DNA of 64,000 bases, taken from Dastarcus helophoroides. Its lineage: Eukaryota > Arthropoda > Insecta > Coleoptera > Bothrideridae. Position numbers and translations under genes: made by a program. The stretch is from contig CM053331.1 in assembly GCA_028583605.1 (NCBI GenBank), positions 38,690,783-38,754,782 of the forward strand. The letters run 5' to 3'. The first letter of the stretch is position 1, and every line of letters starts with the position of its first letter. Under the pieces are notes generated by a model. The model did no database searches and was not told the origin of the DNA. It saw only the letters and a program-made list of their open reading frames with translations. Positions 1-12,514 of this stretch are shown here, one piece after another.

Positions 1-2800
1 GAAGAGGAAGAGGAAGAAAAAGCGGAAGAAGAGGAGAAGAAGATAGGAGGAAGAAGAAGAGAAAGAGGAACAAGAAGAGAAAGAGGAAGAAGGAAAAGAG
101 AAAGAAAAGAAAGAAGAAGAGGATCAAGAAGAGTGCCTTAAACTACTACAAATTTTAATTAAAAAGAAGATGAAGAAAAAGGGGAAGAAGAAGAGGAAGA
201 TGACGAAAAAGATGAGGAAGAAGAGGAAGAAGAAGAGGAAGAAGAGAAAGAGAAGAAAAAAGAGGGAGAAGAAGAGAAATAGGAGGAGGAAGAAGAGAAA
301 GATGAAGAAGGAAAAGAGGAAGAAGAGAAAGAAGAAAAATAAGAGGAAGAAGAAGAGGAGCAGGAAGAGTGCCTTAAACTACTACAATTAATTAAATTGA
401 AAAGAAGAGAAAGAAGAAGGGGAAGCAGAAGAGGAAGAAGAAGAGGAAGAAGAGAAAGAGAAGAAAAAAGAGGAAGAAGAAGAGAAGAAGAGGAAGAAGA
501 AGAGAGAGAAGAGGAAGAAGAAGAGGGACTAGAAGAGGAGAAAGAAGAGGAAGAAGAAGAGAAATAGGAGGAAAAAGAAGAGAAAGAGGAAGAAGAAGAG
601 AAAGAGGAAGAGGGAAAAGATAAAGAAAAGAAAGAAGAAGAGGATCAAGAAGAGTGCCTTAAACTGCTACAAATTTTAATTGAAAAGAAGATTAAGAAAA
701 AGGGGAAGAAGAAGAGGAAGATGACGAAAAAGATGAGGAAGAAGAGGAAGAAGAAGAGGAAGAAGAGGAAGAGAAGAAAAAAGAGGAAGAAAAAGAGAAT
801 AAAGAAGAGGAAATAAAGATTAAGAAAGAAGAGAAAAGAAGAAGAGGAAGAAAAAGAGATGAGGAAAAGATAAGGAAGAAGAGAGAGAAAAGAGAAGAAA
901 AAGAGAAAGAGGAGAAGAAGAGAGAAGAAGAAGAAGAGAGAAGAGGAAGAAGAAGAGGACTAGAAAAAAAAGAAGAGAAAGAAAAAGGGGAAGAAGAAGG
1001 AGTAGGAGAGAAAAAGAGGAGAAGAAGGAAGAGAGAAGAGGAAGAGGAAGAAAGAGAAAAGAAGAGAAAGAAAAAAAAAAGAAGAGAGAAAAGAAAGAGA
1101 GAAAAGAAGAAAAGAAGAGGAAGAAAGGAAAAAGAGAAGAAAGAAGAAGAGAAAAGAGAAAAAGAAAAAAAAAGAGGAGAAAGAAGAGGAAGAAGAAGAG
1201 AAATAGGAGGAAGAAGAAGAGAAAGAGGAAGAAAAAGAGAAAGAAAAGAAAGTAGAAGAGGATCAAGAGGAGTGCCTTAAACTACTACAAATTTTAATTG
1301 AAAAGATGATTAAGAAAAAGGGGAAGAAGAAGAGGAGGATGACGAAAAAGATGAGGAAGAAGAGGAAGAAGAAGAGGAAGAAGAGGAAGAAGAGGAAGAA
1401 AAAGAGAAATAGGAGGAAGAAGAAGAGAAAGAGGAAGAAGGAAAAGAGGAAGAAGAGAAAGAAGAAGAATACGAGGAGGAAGAAGAAAAGAATCAGGAAG
1501 AGTGCCTTAAACTACTACAAATTTTAATTGAAAAGAAGAGGAAGAAGAAGGGGAAGTAGAAGAGGAAGATGATGGAAAAGATAAGGAAGAAGAGGAAGAA
1601 GAAGAGGAAGAAGAGAAAGAGAAGAAAAAAGAGGAAGAAGAGGAGAAGAAGAGAAAGAAGAAGAGAGAGGAGAAGAGGAAGAAAAAGAGGTACTAGAAAA
1701 GGAGAAAGAAGAGGAAGAAGAAGAGAAATAGGAGGAAGAAGAAGAGAAAAAGGAAGAAGAAAAAGAGAAAGAAAAGAAAGAAGAAGAGGATCAAGAAGAG
1801 TGCTTTAAACTACTACAAATTTTAATTGAAAAGAAGATGAAGAAAAAGGGTAAGAAGAGGAAGATGACGAAAAAGATGAGGAAGAAGAGGAAGAAGAAGA
1901 GGAAGAAGAGGAAGAGAAGAAAAAAGAGGAAGAAAAAGAGAAATAGGAGGAAGAAGAAGAGAAAGAGGAAGAAGGAAAAGAGGAAGAAGAGAAAGAAGAA
2001 GAATAAGAGGAGGAAGAAGAAAAGGATCAGGAAGAGTGCCTTAAACTACTACAAATTTTAATTGAAAAGAAGAGGAAGAAGAAGGGGAAGTAGAAGGAGG
2101 AAGATGACGGAAAAGATGAGGAAGAAGAGGAAGAAGAAGAAGAGAAAGAGAAGAAAAAAGAGGAAGAAGAGGAGAAGAAGAGGAAGAAGAAGAGAGAGAA
2201 GAAGAGGAAGAAGAAGAGGGACTAGAAGAGGAGAAAGAAGAGGAAGAAGAAGAGAAATAGGAGGAAAAAGAAGAGAACGAGGAAGAAGAAAAGAAAAAGG
2301 AAGAAGGAAAAGAGAAAGAAGAAAAAGAATAAGAGGAGAAAAAAAAGAAGAAGAGGAAGAAAAGAAAAAAGAAGAAGAGAAAAAGAGGAAGACGAGGACG
2401 AAAAGCAGGAGAAGAGGAAGAGGAAGAGAAAGAAAAAGAGGAAGAAGAGGAAGGAGAAGAGGAAGAAAAATAGTGACTAAAAGAGGAGAAAGAAGGGGAA
2501 GAAGAAGAAGAGAAATAGGAGGAAGAAGAAGAGAAAGAGAGGGAAGAAGAAGAGAAAGAGTGGGAAGAAGAAGATAAGAAAGAAGAGAGAGGAGGAGAGG
2601 AAGAAGAAAAAAAAACAAATGAGGAAGACCAAGAGGAACTCGAAGAGGAGGAAGAATAGGAAAAAGAAGAGGAAGAAGAGGGAAAAGAGGAGGAAGAAGA
2701 GGAAGAAGAAGAGAAAGAAGAAGAGAAAGAAGAAAAAAAAGAAGAGAAAGAAAATCAGGAAGAGGAAGAAGAAGGAGAAAGAAGATAAAAAAGAGAAGAA
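1..2800 (+). repeat. Polypurine (GAA/GAGGAA-rich) satellite block 1
   Basis: Almost every base on the plus strand is A or G, arranged as GAA, GAGGAA and GAAGAAGAG words. It is not a simple microsatellite: a non-purine anchor, GAGTGCCTTAAACTACTAC, recurs at 131, 367, 652, 1270, 1500, 1798 and 2034. The anchor alternates between two contexts (preceded by GATCAAGA or by ATCAGGA), giving a higher-order unit of about 521-534 bp made of a short (about 236 bp) and a long (about 285-298 bp) part. One anchor appears lost between 652 and 1270, and none is seen after 2034. Lys/Arg-rich plus-strand frames and Phe/Leu-rich minus-strand frames here are stop-poor by composition and are not genes. Confidence 0.93.
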
Positions 2801-3056
2801 ATACAAGAAGATTCAAAAAGTTGAAAAACTTATCAAGAAAGTACCTCATTAAATAAATGAACAAACTTCTCGTCTTAGTACAAAATTGTATCTTCTTAGA
2901 AAGGATTCACCTTTAAACTGACAGCTGAAAAAAGAACCTTGTCAAGTGTCGACCAGAGCTTTGTTTGACAACTTTTAGAAATCTCTCAACAAAGCTTCTT
3001 CTGTGAAATATTTTTGTAATGACGACAAAAGTTCAACCAGTTACAAACGCGTTCGA

Positions 3057-3064
3057 ACTCACCA
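3057..3064 (-). other. 5' splice site (donor) of the 3063-3660 exon
   Basis: Read on the minus strand the sequence is CTG|GTGAGTTC, a near-consensus donor. It cuts the open frame after one base of a codon, before the frame runs into non-coding-looking sequence and a stop near 2986. Confidence 0.65.
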
Positions 3065-3660
3065 GAACGTATGGACTCCTTATCATCTTCGGCATCACTA
3101 TCTATGTGGGGTATCGATCCGGCGAACTCAAACATTGGACTAGTTTGTATCGAAGTATCTTTCTTGCTAACATTACTAGAACTAATCAGTCTACAGGAGC
3201 ACTGGCAGGCACAAACGTTACTACTCTCATCGTCTCTATCCAAAGGCAAATACTGAAGACACTGTGGACAAGGATAGGCCAAATCATCCAGCGGTACCCT
3301 CTCTATGGCGTGCTCCACCGACACCAACAGATTCTGCAAAAGTTCCGGCAAATCCGTCCCATCGTAATCATCGTAGCAATGGAGCTCCAAATCGGCGGCG
3401 CATCTGATATTCGAGCACATGATGTCGTCGAGGTTTTGGAGAGGATCTTGGAACTCGGCTATGGTGTGGCAGTGGATGTCGAGGTTTTTACGCCAAACGA
3501 GGGCGACTTCGAGACCTGGAGCACTTCGGTTGCGCAAGGTCAGGTAGCAGTCCCTATTCCTGACGACGGAAGGGTCCAAGGGACTCAAATGGATTACTAC
3601 TCCTGATGCACCAAGGCACAAGGGCCATCCTGAGGGGAAGCATCCGTCCTCGGTTTGCGC
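3063..3660 (-). CDS. Internal coding exon of an unidentified gene (possibly Roco/LRRK-like)
   Basis: A 598-nt stretch open on the minus strand with balanced codon use, unlike any other frame in the window. It is bounded by a strong acceptor and a near-consensus donor and encodes about 199 residues plus one base (phase 0 in, phase 1 out). The peptide starts AQTEDGCFPSGWP. It has a hydrophobic/beta-like first half (VVIHLSPLD, then VALVWRKNLDIHCH), an acidic segment CYDDYDGTDL leading into LLQNLLVSVEHAIERV, then a Cys pair YPCPQC followed by CACQCSC, and a polar acidic tail. DTSIQTSP near residue 175 resembles a dynein-light-chain (LC8) TQT-type site. The helix followed by PCPxC is reminiscent of the end of COR regions in Roco/LRRK proteins. 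That is an impression, not a recognised match. The exon lies between satellite arrays, so both neighbouring introns must contain repeat DNA. No other exon of the gene was found in the window. Confidence 0.75.
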
Positions 3661-3680
3661 CTGCAACAAACAAAACGGAT
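3661..3680 (-). other. 3' splice site (acceptor) of the 3063-3660 exon
   Basis: On the minus strand the sequence reads GTTTTGTTTGTTGCAG directly before the coding exon: a pyrimidine-rich tract ending in CAG. It places the first exon base at 3660, in frame with the open frame. Confidence 0.75.
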
Positions 3681-3702
3681 TATAAACGTCTGTTGGAACG
3701 AG

Positions 3703-3781
<79 letters not shown>

Positions 3782-3784
3782 AAA
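3703..3784 (+). repeat. (TAAA)n microsatellite
   Basis: About 20 uninterrupted TAAA copies. It lies upstream of the minus-strand exon, so it would be intronic. The TTTA complement gives a spurious Leu-Phe-Ile-Tyr frame. Confidence 0.97.
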
Positions 3785-4155
3785 TTGGCACTACTAAGTC
3801 TTCAGCGGAAGCTGAAGAAAGCCACATAGAAGCATCGCAGATTGCTGACTTGGAGGTTTCTCTGGTTCTTATTCCTCTTTGCACATTTTTCTCATTTTAG
3901 TATTTATCAAGGTTTTGTCAAAGTTTTGTGTTATTTTGCCGTGGAATTTTCTATTTTCCCGAGATAATTTTTCAAATTCGCTCCATTTTGTCGGTTTCAC
4001 CGGTAACATTTTTCGATTCCCGTCATTTAAACGGAAAACCCACGCGTGCTTGCCGTACAAGCCATTCTATGCAAAACTTGAATTTCATTTGAAGTTTGCC
4101 CGTAAAATTAAATTGTCTCCAAGACAAGCTCTTTTATTTACATTTTTACGTTCTT
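3785..4155 (+). repeat. Diverged outer edge of the left palindromic-box satellite
   Basis: From about 3900 the sequence resembles the reverse complement of units in the right array, for example around 22190-22330: the words GCCCGTAAAATT, CTCTTTTATT and CCGTAAAGTATCTTATATTT occur in the same order. It is the oldest-looking part of the left array. Bases 3785-3890 show no repeat I can assign. Confidence 0.6.
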
Positions 4156-7100
4156 TTGCCGTAAAGTATCTTATATTTCACGGTGAAATATCTCAAATTT
4201 CACGGTGAAATATCTTAAATTTTACGGTAAAATATCTCAAATTACATGCTCTCAACTCATCTTTGCTCAAACGTAAAATTTAATGTAAGATATTTCATAT
4301 TTATTGTAAAATATCTCATATTTCATTGTAAAATATCTGATAATTCACGGTGAAATATCTCAAATTTCACTTTTTGAACTTCTCTTTCCTCCAATGAAAA
4401 ATTCAACGAAAAATATAGGACATTTTATCGCAAAATTCCACATTTCACAGTAAAATATCTGATATTTTACGGTGGAATATCTGATATTTTACGGTGAAAT
4501 ATTCCAAGTTTCATATTTTAAACTTATATTTGCTTAAATGTAAAATTCGACGTGAAAATAAGATGCTTCACAGCAAAATAACTCATATTTCACGGCAAAA
4601 TATCTGATATTTCACGGTGAAATATCTCAAATTTCACGTTTTGAACTCATCTTTGCTCAAATGAAAAATTCAACGAAAACTATAAGACATTTTATAGCAA
4701 AATTCCACATTTCACAGTAAAATATCTAATATTTCACGGTAAAATATCTGATATTTTACGGTGAAATATTTCAAGCTTCATATTTTTAACTTATATTTGC
4801 CTAAATGTAAAATTTGACGTAAAAATAAGATGTTTCACAGCAAAATAACTCATATTTCACGGCAAAATATCCGATATTTCACGGTGAAATATCTCAAATT
4901 TCACGTTTTGAACTCATCTTTGCTCAAATGAAAAATTCAACGAAAACTATAAGACATTTTATAGCAAAATTTACATTTCACAGTAAAATATTTGATATTT
5001 CACGGTGAAATATCTGATTTTTTACGGTGAAATATCTCAAGTTTCACATTTTAAACTCATATTTGCTTAAATCTAAAATGCGATGTAAAAATAAGATGTT
5101 TCACAGCAAAATAACTCATATTTCACGGCAAAATATCCGATATTTCACGGTGAAATATCTCAAATTTCACGTTTTGAACTCATCTTTGCTCAAATGAAAA
5201 ATTCAACGAAAACTATAAGACATTTTATAGCAAAATTTACATTTAACAGTAAAATATTTGATATTTCACGGTGAAATATCTGATTTTTTACGGTGAAATA
5301 TCTCAAGTTTCACATTTTAAACTCATATTTGCTTAAATGTAAAATACGACGTAAAAATAAGATGTTTCACAGCAAAATAACTCATATTTCACGGCAAAAT
5401 ATCTGATATTTCACGGTGAAATATCTCAAATTTCACGTTTTGAACTCATCTTTGCTCAAATGAAAAATTCAACGAAAACTATAAGACATTTTATAGCAAA
5501 ATTTACATTTCACAGTAAAATATTTGATATTTCACGGTGAAATATCTGATTTTTTACGGTGAAATATCTCAAGTTTCACATTTTAAACTCATATTTGCTT
5601 AAATGTAAAATTCGACGTAAAAATAAGATGTTTCACAGCAAAATAACACATATTTCACGGCAAAATATCTGATATTTCACGATGAAATATCTCAAATTTC
5701 ACGTTTTGAACTCATCTTTGCTCAAATAAAAAATTCAACAAAAACTATAAGACATTTTATAGCAAAATTTACATTTCACAGTAAAATATTTGATATTTTA
5801 CGGTGAAATATCTGATATTTTACGGTGAAATATCTCAAGTTTCACATTTTAAACTTAAATTTGCTTAAATGTAAAATTCAACGAAAAAAATAGAATGTTT
5901 AACCCCAAAATAACTCATATTTCACGGTAAAATATCTCAAATTTTACGTTTTATACCCAAACTTACTCAAATGTTAAATTAAATGTGACAATAAAATATG
6001 TTACAGCAAAATATCTCATATTTCACGGTAAAATATCTGATATTATGCAATCAAATATCCCAAATTTTACGTTTTGAACTCGTCTTTGCTCAAATAAAAA
6101 ACTCAACGTGAAATATAAAACATTTTATTAAAAAATTTGATATTTCATGGTAAAACATCTGATATTTCACGGTAAAATATCTGATATTTTGCAATGAAAT
6201 ATCTGAAGTTTTACGTTCTAAAGTCATATTTACTTAAATGTAAAATTAAACGTAAAAATAAGATATTTAACCGCAAAATAACTCATATTTCACGGTAAAA
6301 TATCTAATATTTCACGGTGAAATATCTCAAATTTTACTTTTAAAACTCAAATTTACTCAAATGCAAAATTTAAGATAAAAATAAAATATGTTACAGCAAA
6401 ATATTTCATATTTCACTGTGAAATATTTAAAATTACACGGTGAAATATCTTAAATTTCACGTTTTAAACTTATCTTTGCTCAAATAAAAATATTCAACGT
6501 AAAATATAAGACATTTTATTGCAAAATGTTATATGTTATAGCAAAATATCTCAAATATTACGTTTTAAACTCATTTTTGCTCAAATAAAAAATTTAACCA
6601 GAAATATAGGACATTTTATCGCAAAATCTTATATTTCACGGTAAAACATCTGATATTTCGCGGTGAAATATGTGATATTTTACGGTGAAATATGCTAAGT
6701 TTCACGTTTTAAAGTCATATTTACTTAAATGTAAAATTCAACTAAAAAATAAGATATTTAACCGCAAAATAACTCGTATTTAAAGGCAAAATAACTCGTA
6801 TTTAACGGTAAAATAACTGATATTTCACGGTGAAATACCTCTAATTTTACGTTTTATACCCGAATTTACTCAAATGTAAAATTAAATGTGACAATAAGAT
6901 ATGTTACAGCAAAATATCTCATATTTCACGGTGAAATATCTGATATTACAGGGTGAAATATCTCAAATTTTACGTTTTAAACTCATCTTTGCTCAAATAA
7001 AAAAATTCAACGTAAAATAAAAGACATTTTATTGCAAAATGTTATATGTTATAGCAAAATATCTCACATTTCAGGGTAAAATAGCTGAGAACATACGGTG

Positions 7101-10100
7101 AAATATCTCAAATTTTAGGTTTTATACTTATCTTTGCTCATTCCAAATTTAGTCTAATGCAAAATTTAACGTAAAAATAAAATGTTACAGCAAAATATCT
7201 CATATTTCACGGTGAAATATCTGATATTGAACGGTGAAATATCTCGAATTTCACGTTTTAAACCTATCTTGCTCAAATAAAAAAAATCAACGTAAAATAT
7301 AAGACATTTCATTGCAAAATGTTACATGTTATAGCAAAATATCTCACATTTCAGGGTAAAATAGCTGAAATTACACGGTAAAATATCTCAAATTTTAGGT
7401 TTTATACTTATGTTTGCTCAAATAAAAAATTCAACGTGAAATATAAGACATTTCATCGCAAGATCTTATATTTCACGGTAAAACATCTGATATTTCACGG
7501 TGAAATATCCGATATTTTACGATGAAATATCTCAAGTTTCACGTTTTACAGTCATATTTACTTAAATGTAAAATTCAACGTAAAAATAGGATATTTAACT
7601 GCAAAATAACTTATATTTTACAGTAAAATATGTGATATTTCACGGTGAAATATCCCAAATTTTACGTTTTAAACTTAAATTTACTCTAATGCAAAATTTA
7701 ACGTAAAAATAAAATGTTACAGCAAAATATCTCATATTTCACGGTGAAATATCTGATATTAAACGGTGAAATATCTCGAATTTCACGTTTTAAACTTATC
7801 CTTGCTCAAATAAAAAAAATCAACGTAAACTATAAGACATTTCATTGCAAAATGTTTCATGCTATAGCAAAATATCTCACATTTCAGGGTAAAATAGCTG
7901 AAATTACACGGTGAAATATCTCAAATTTTAGATTTTATACTTATCTTTGCTCAAATAAAAAATTCAACGTAAAATATAAGACATTTCATCGCAAGATCTT
8001 ATATTTCACGGTAAAACATCTGATATTTCACGGTGAAATATCTAATATTTTACGATGAAATATCTCAAGTTTCACGTTTTAAAGTTATATTTACTTAAAT
8101 GTAAAATTCAACGTAAAAATAAGATATTTAACTGCAACATAACTTATATTTTACAATAAAATATGTGATATTTCACGGTAAAATATCCCAAATTTTACGT
8201 TTTAAACTTAAATTTACTCTAATGCAAAATTTAACGTAAAAATAAAATGTTACAGCAAAATATCTCATATTTCACGGTGAAATATCTGATATTAAACAGT
8301 GAAATATCTCGAATTTCACGTTTTAAACTTATTTTTGCTTAAATAAAAAAAATCAACGTAAAAAATGAGACATTTCATTGCAAAATGTTACATGTTATAG
8401 CAAAATATCTCACATTTCAGGGTAAAATAGCTGAAATTACACGGTGAAATATCTCAAATTTTAGGTTTTATACTTATCATTAATCAAATAAAAAATTCAA
8501 CGTGAAATATAAGACATTTCATCGCAAGATCTTATATTTCACGGTAAAACATCTGCCATTTCACGGTGAAATATCCCAAATTTTACGTTTTAAACTTAAA
8601 TTTACTTAAATGCAAAATTAAACGTAAAAATAAAATATGTTACAGCAAAATATCTCAATTTTCACGGTGAAATATCTGATATTAAACGGTAAAATATCTC
8701 AGATTTCACGTTTTAAACTCATCTTTGATCAAATAAAAAATTTTTAAATAAAATATAAGACATTTTATTGCAAAATCTTATATGTTATAGCAAAATATCT
8801 CATATTTCAGGGTAAAATGGCTAATATCACACCGTAAAATATCCTAAATTTTAGGTTTTAAACTCATCTTTGCTCAAATAAAAAATTCAACGTAAAACAT
8901 AGGACATTTCATCGCAAAATCTTATATTACACGGTAAAAAATCTAATATTTTAAGGTGAAATATCTAATATTTTACAGTGAAATATCTCAAGTTTCACAT
9001 TTTAAAATCATATCTACCTAAATGTAAAATTCAATGTAAAAATAAGATATTTAACAGCAAAATAACTCATATTTCATGGTAAAATATCTGATATTTCACG
9101 GTAACATAATAAATCAAATTTTAGGTTTTAAACTCAAATTTACTTAAATGCAAAATTTAACGTAAAAATAAAATATTTAACAGCAAGATATCTCATATTT
9201 CACGTTAAAATATCTGATATTACATGGTGAAATATTTCAAATTTCACGTTTTGAACATATCTTTGCTCAAATAAAAAATTCATCCCAAAATATAGGACAT
9301 TTTATTGCAAAATCTCATATTTCACGGTAAAATATCTGATATTTCACGGTGAAATATCTGATATTTTACGGTGAAATATCTCAAATTTTACGTTTAAAAC
9401 TCATATTTGCTCAAATGTAAAATTTAAGGTAGAAATAAGATATTTACCGCAAAATATCTCATATTTCACGGTAAAATATATAATATTTTACGGTGAAATA
9501 GCTCAAAATTTACGTTTTAAACTCAAATTTGCTCAAATATATAATTCAATGTAAAAATAAGACGTTTTACCGCAAAATATCTCATATTTCACAGTAAAAT
9601 ATCTGATATTACATAGTGAAATGTTTAATTTTACACGGTAAAATATCTTAAATTTTACGTTTTGAACATATCTTTGCTCAAATAAAAAATTAATCCCAAA
9701 ATATAGGACATTTTATTGCAAAATCTCATATTTCACGGTAAAATATCTGATATTTCACGGTGAAATATCTAATATTTTACGGTGAAATATCTCAAATTTT
9801 ACGTGTAAAACTCATATTTGCTCAAATGTAAAATTTAAGGTAGAAATAAGATATTTACCGCAAAATATCTCATATTTCACGGTAAAATATATAATATTTT
9901 ACGGTGAAATAGCTCAAAATTTACGTTTTAAACTCAAATTTGCTCAAATATATAATTCAATGTAAAAATAAGACGTTTTACCGCAAAATATCTCATATTT
10001 TACAGTGAAATATCTGATATTACATGGTGAAATGTTTAATTTTACACGGTAAAATATCCTAAATTTTACGTTTTGAACATATCTTTGCTCAAATAAAAAA

Positions 10101-12256
10101 TTAATCCCAAAATATAGGACATTTTATTGCAAAATCTCATATTTCACGAAAAAATATCTGATATTTTACGGTGAAATATCTAATATTTTACGGTGAAATA
10201 TCCCAAATTTTACATTTTAAACTCATATTTGCTCAAGTGTAAAATGTAACGTAGATATAAGATATTTACCGAAAAATATCTCATATTTCACCGTGAAATA
10301 TTAAATATTTTACGGTAAAATATCCTAAATTTTACGCGTTGAACTCGAATTTGCTCAAATATATAATTTAATGTAAAAATAAGATGTTTTACCGCAAAAT
10401 AACTCATATTTCACGGTAAAATATCTAATATTTCACGGTGAAATATCTCAAATTTTACGTGTAAAACTCATATTTGCTCAAATGTAAAATTTAAGGTAGA
10501 AATAAGATATTTACCGCAAAATATCTCATATTTCACGGTAAAATATATAATATTTTACGGTGAAATAGCTCAAAATTTACGTTTTAAACTCAAATTTGCT
10601 CAAATATATAATTCAATGTAAAAATAAGACGTTTTACCGCAAAATATCTCATATTTTACAGTGAAATATCTGATATTACATGGTGAAATGTTTGATTTTA
10701 CACGGTAAAATATTTTAAATTTTACGTTTTGAACATATTTTTGCTCAAATAAAAAATTAATCCCAAAATCTCATATTTCACGAAAAAATATCTAATATTT
10801 TACGGTGAAATATCCCAAATTTTACATTTTAAACTCATATTTGCTCTAGTGTAAAATTTAACGTAGAAATAAGATATTTACCGCAAAATATCTCATATTT
10901 CACCGTGAAATATCTAATATTTTACGGTAAAATATCCTAAATTTTACGTTTTGAACTTGAATTTGCTCAAATATATAATTCAATGTAAAAATAAGATGTT
11001 TTACCGCAAAATATCCCATATTTCACAGCGAAATATCTGATATTACATGGTGAAATATCTGATATTACGCGGTGAAATATCTTATATTTTACGTTTTAAA
11101 CATATCTTTGCTCAAATAAAAAATTCAACCCAAAATATAGGAAATTTTATCGCAGAATCTCATATTTCACAGTAAAATATCCAATGTTTCATGGTAAAAT
11201 ATCAAATATTTTGCTGTAAAATATCTCAAATTTTACGTTTAAAACTTATATTTGCTCAAATGTAAAATTTAAGGTAAAAATAAGATATTTACCGCAAAAT
11301 ATCTCATATTTCAGGGTAAAATATATAATATTTTACGGTGAAATAGCTCAAAATTCACGTGTTGAACTCAAATTTGCTGAAATATATGATTTAATGTAAA
11401 AATAAGACGTTTTACAGCAAAATATTTCATATGAAAATATCTGATATCACATGGTGAAATGTTTGATATTAGACGGTAAAATATTTTACATTTCAGGTTT
11501 TGAACATATCCTTGCTTAAATAAAAAATTAAACTCAAAATATAAAACATTTTATCGCTAAATCTCATATTTCATGGCAAAATATCTGACATTTCAAGGTG
11601 AAATATCTAATATTTTACGGTGAAATATCCGAAATTTTACTTTTTAAACTTATATTTGCTCAAATGTAAAATTTAACGTAGAAATAAGATATTTACCGCA
11701 AAATATCTCATATTTCACCGTGAAATATCTGATATTTTACGGTGAAATATCTCAAATTTTACGTTTTGAACTCAAATTTGCTCAAATATATAATTCAATA
11801 TAAAAATATAATGTTTTACCGAAAAATATCTCATATTTCACAGCAAAATATCTAATATTACATGGTTAAATATCTGATATTACACGGTAAAATATCTTAT
11901 ATTTCACGTTTTAAAGATATATTTGCTCAAATAAAAAATTCAACCCAAAATATAAGAAATTTTATCGCAAAATCTCATATTTCGCGGTAAAATATCTAAT
12001 ATTTTACGGTAAAATATCTAATATTTTACGGTGAAATATCTCAAATTTTACGTTTTAAACTCATATTTGTCCAAATGTAAAATTTCACGTAAAAATAAGA
12101 TATTTACTACAAAATGTTTTATATTTCACGGTGAAATAGCTCAAATTTTACCTTTTAAATTCAAATTTGCTCAAATATATAATTCAGAGTAAAAATAAGA
12201 TGTTTTACCGCAAAATATCTCATAGTTCACCGTGAAATATCTGATATTACACGGTG
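4156..12256 (+). repeat. Palindromic-box satellite, left array
   Basis: Over 8 kb of tandem repeats built from the odd-centred palindrome ATTTCACGGTGAAAT and variants (TTTTACGG, GGTAAAAT). Boxes sit at about 22-bp spacing in groups of two to four and are separated by linker words such as AAACTCATCTTTGCTCAAAT and AATTCAACGTAAAAATAAGA. In the freshest part the linker CTTTGCTCAA starts at 4651, 4918, 5184, 5450 and 5716, a 266-bp dimeric higher-order unit. Other stretches (for example 9.3-11.0 kb and 7.7-8.5 kb) have their own local higher-order units. Open frames within it are repeat artefacts. Confidence 0.95.
12252..12256 (+). other. Left target-site duplication of the solo LTR
   Basis: CGGTG belongs to the satellite palindrome and recurs at 12510-12514. 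Joining the flanks regenerates the expected satellite sequence. Confidence 0.8.
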
Positions 12257-12509
12257 TGTTGGCGCCATATATGAAAAAGTACTTGTTGGTGTCAGCAGGT
12301 GTTTTATATGATAACGAAAGAGAGGGATTATTGCGCGGCCACCAGAGAAGGCAGTGGTTAGAAATTTCGGTCGGTTAATTAATTAGTGTTTTGCTGGGGT
12401 TTTTCCTATTTTCTTTTCCCTTCCCTGGCACATCTTAGGCAGAAAACACCGGACATTCAGGTGAGTCATTTATGCATTATTTTTTGACATCATTTTTGCG
12501 GTACACACA
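12257..12509 (+). mobile_element. Solo LTR (253 bp), LTR retrotransposon remnant
   Basis: The satellite is interrupted by 253 bp of unrelated sequence that begins TGTTGGCGCC and ends GTACACACA, giving canonical TG...CA termini. It is flanked by the 5-bp direct repeat CGGTG. No internal retroviral region or second LTR is present, so this is best read as a solo LTR left by LTR-LTR recombination. The TGTTGGCGCC start would suit a BEL/Pao or Copia-type LTR, but the superfamily cannot be fixed from an LTR alone. The 3' part has a pyrimidine tract ending in AG and then CAG|GTGAGT (donor at about 12459-12467), a perfect 5' splice site. That could be a leader-intron donor of the element. Strand is assigned from the splice site and is tentative. 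Confidence 0.82.
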
Positions 12510-12514
12510 CGGTG
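12510..12514 (+). other. Right target-site duplication of the solo LTR
   Basis: CGGTG, identical to 12252-12256. The satellite resumes immediately afterwards. Confidence 0.8.

Noticed and set aside
820..2864. Leu/Phe-rich minus-strand frames resembling membrane proteins
   Set aside because: They are complements of GAA repeats (TTC, CTT, TCT). The hydrophobicity is compositional.
3879..4208. Plus-strand frame ending YLIFHGEISQISR
   Set aside because: The same peptide recurs in frames from the reversed right array (for example 18432-18641 and 22168-22374). It is translated satellite.
12437..12467. Micro-exon of about 22 nt between a pyrimidine-rich AG and CAG|GTGAGT
   Set aside because: It lies inside the solo LTR, where such signals are more simply element leader sequence or chance. 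No neighbouring exon supports a gene.
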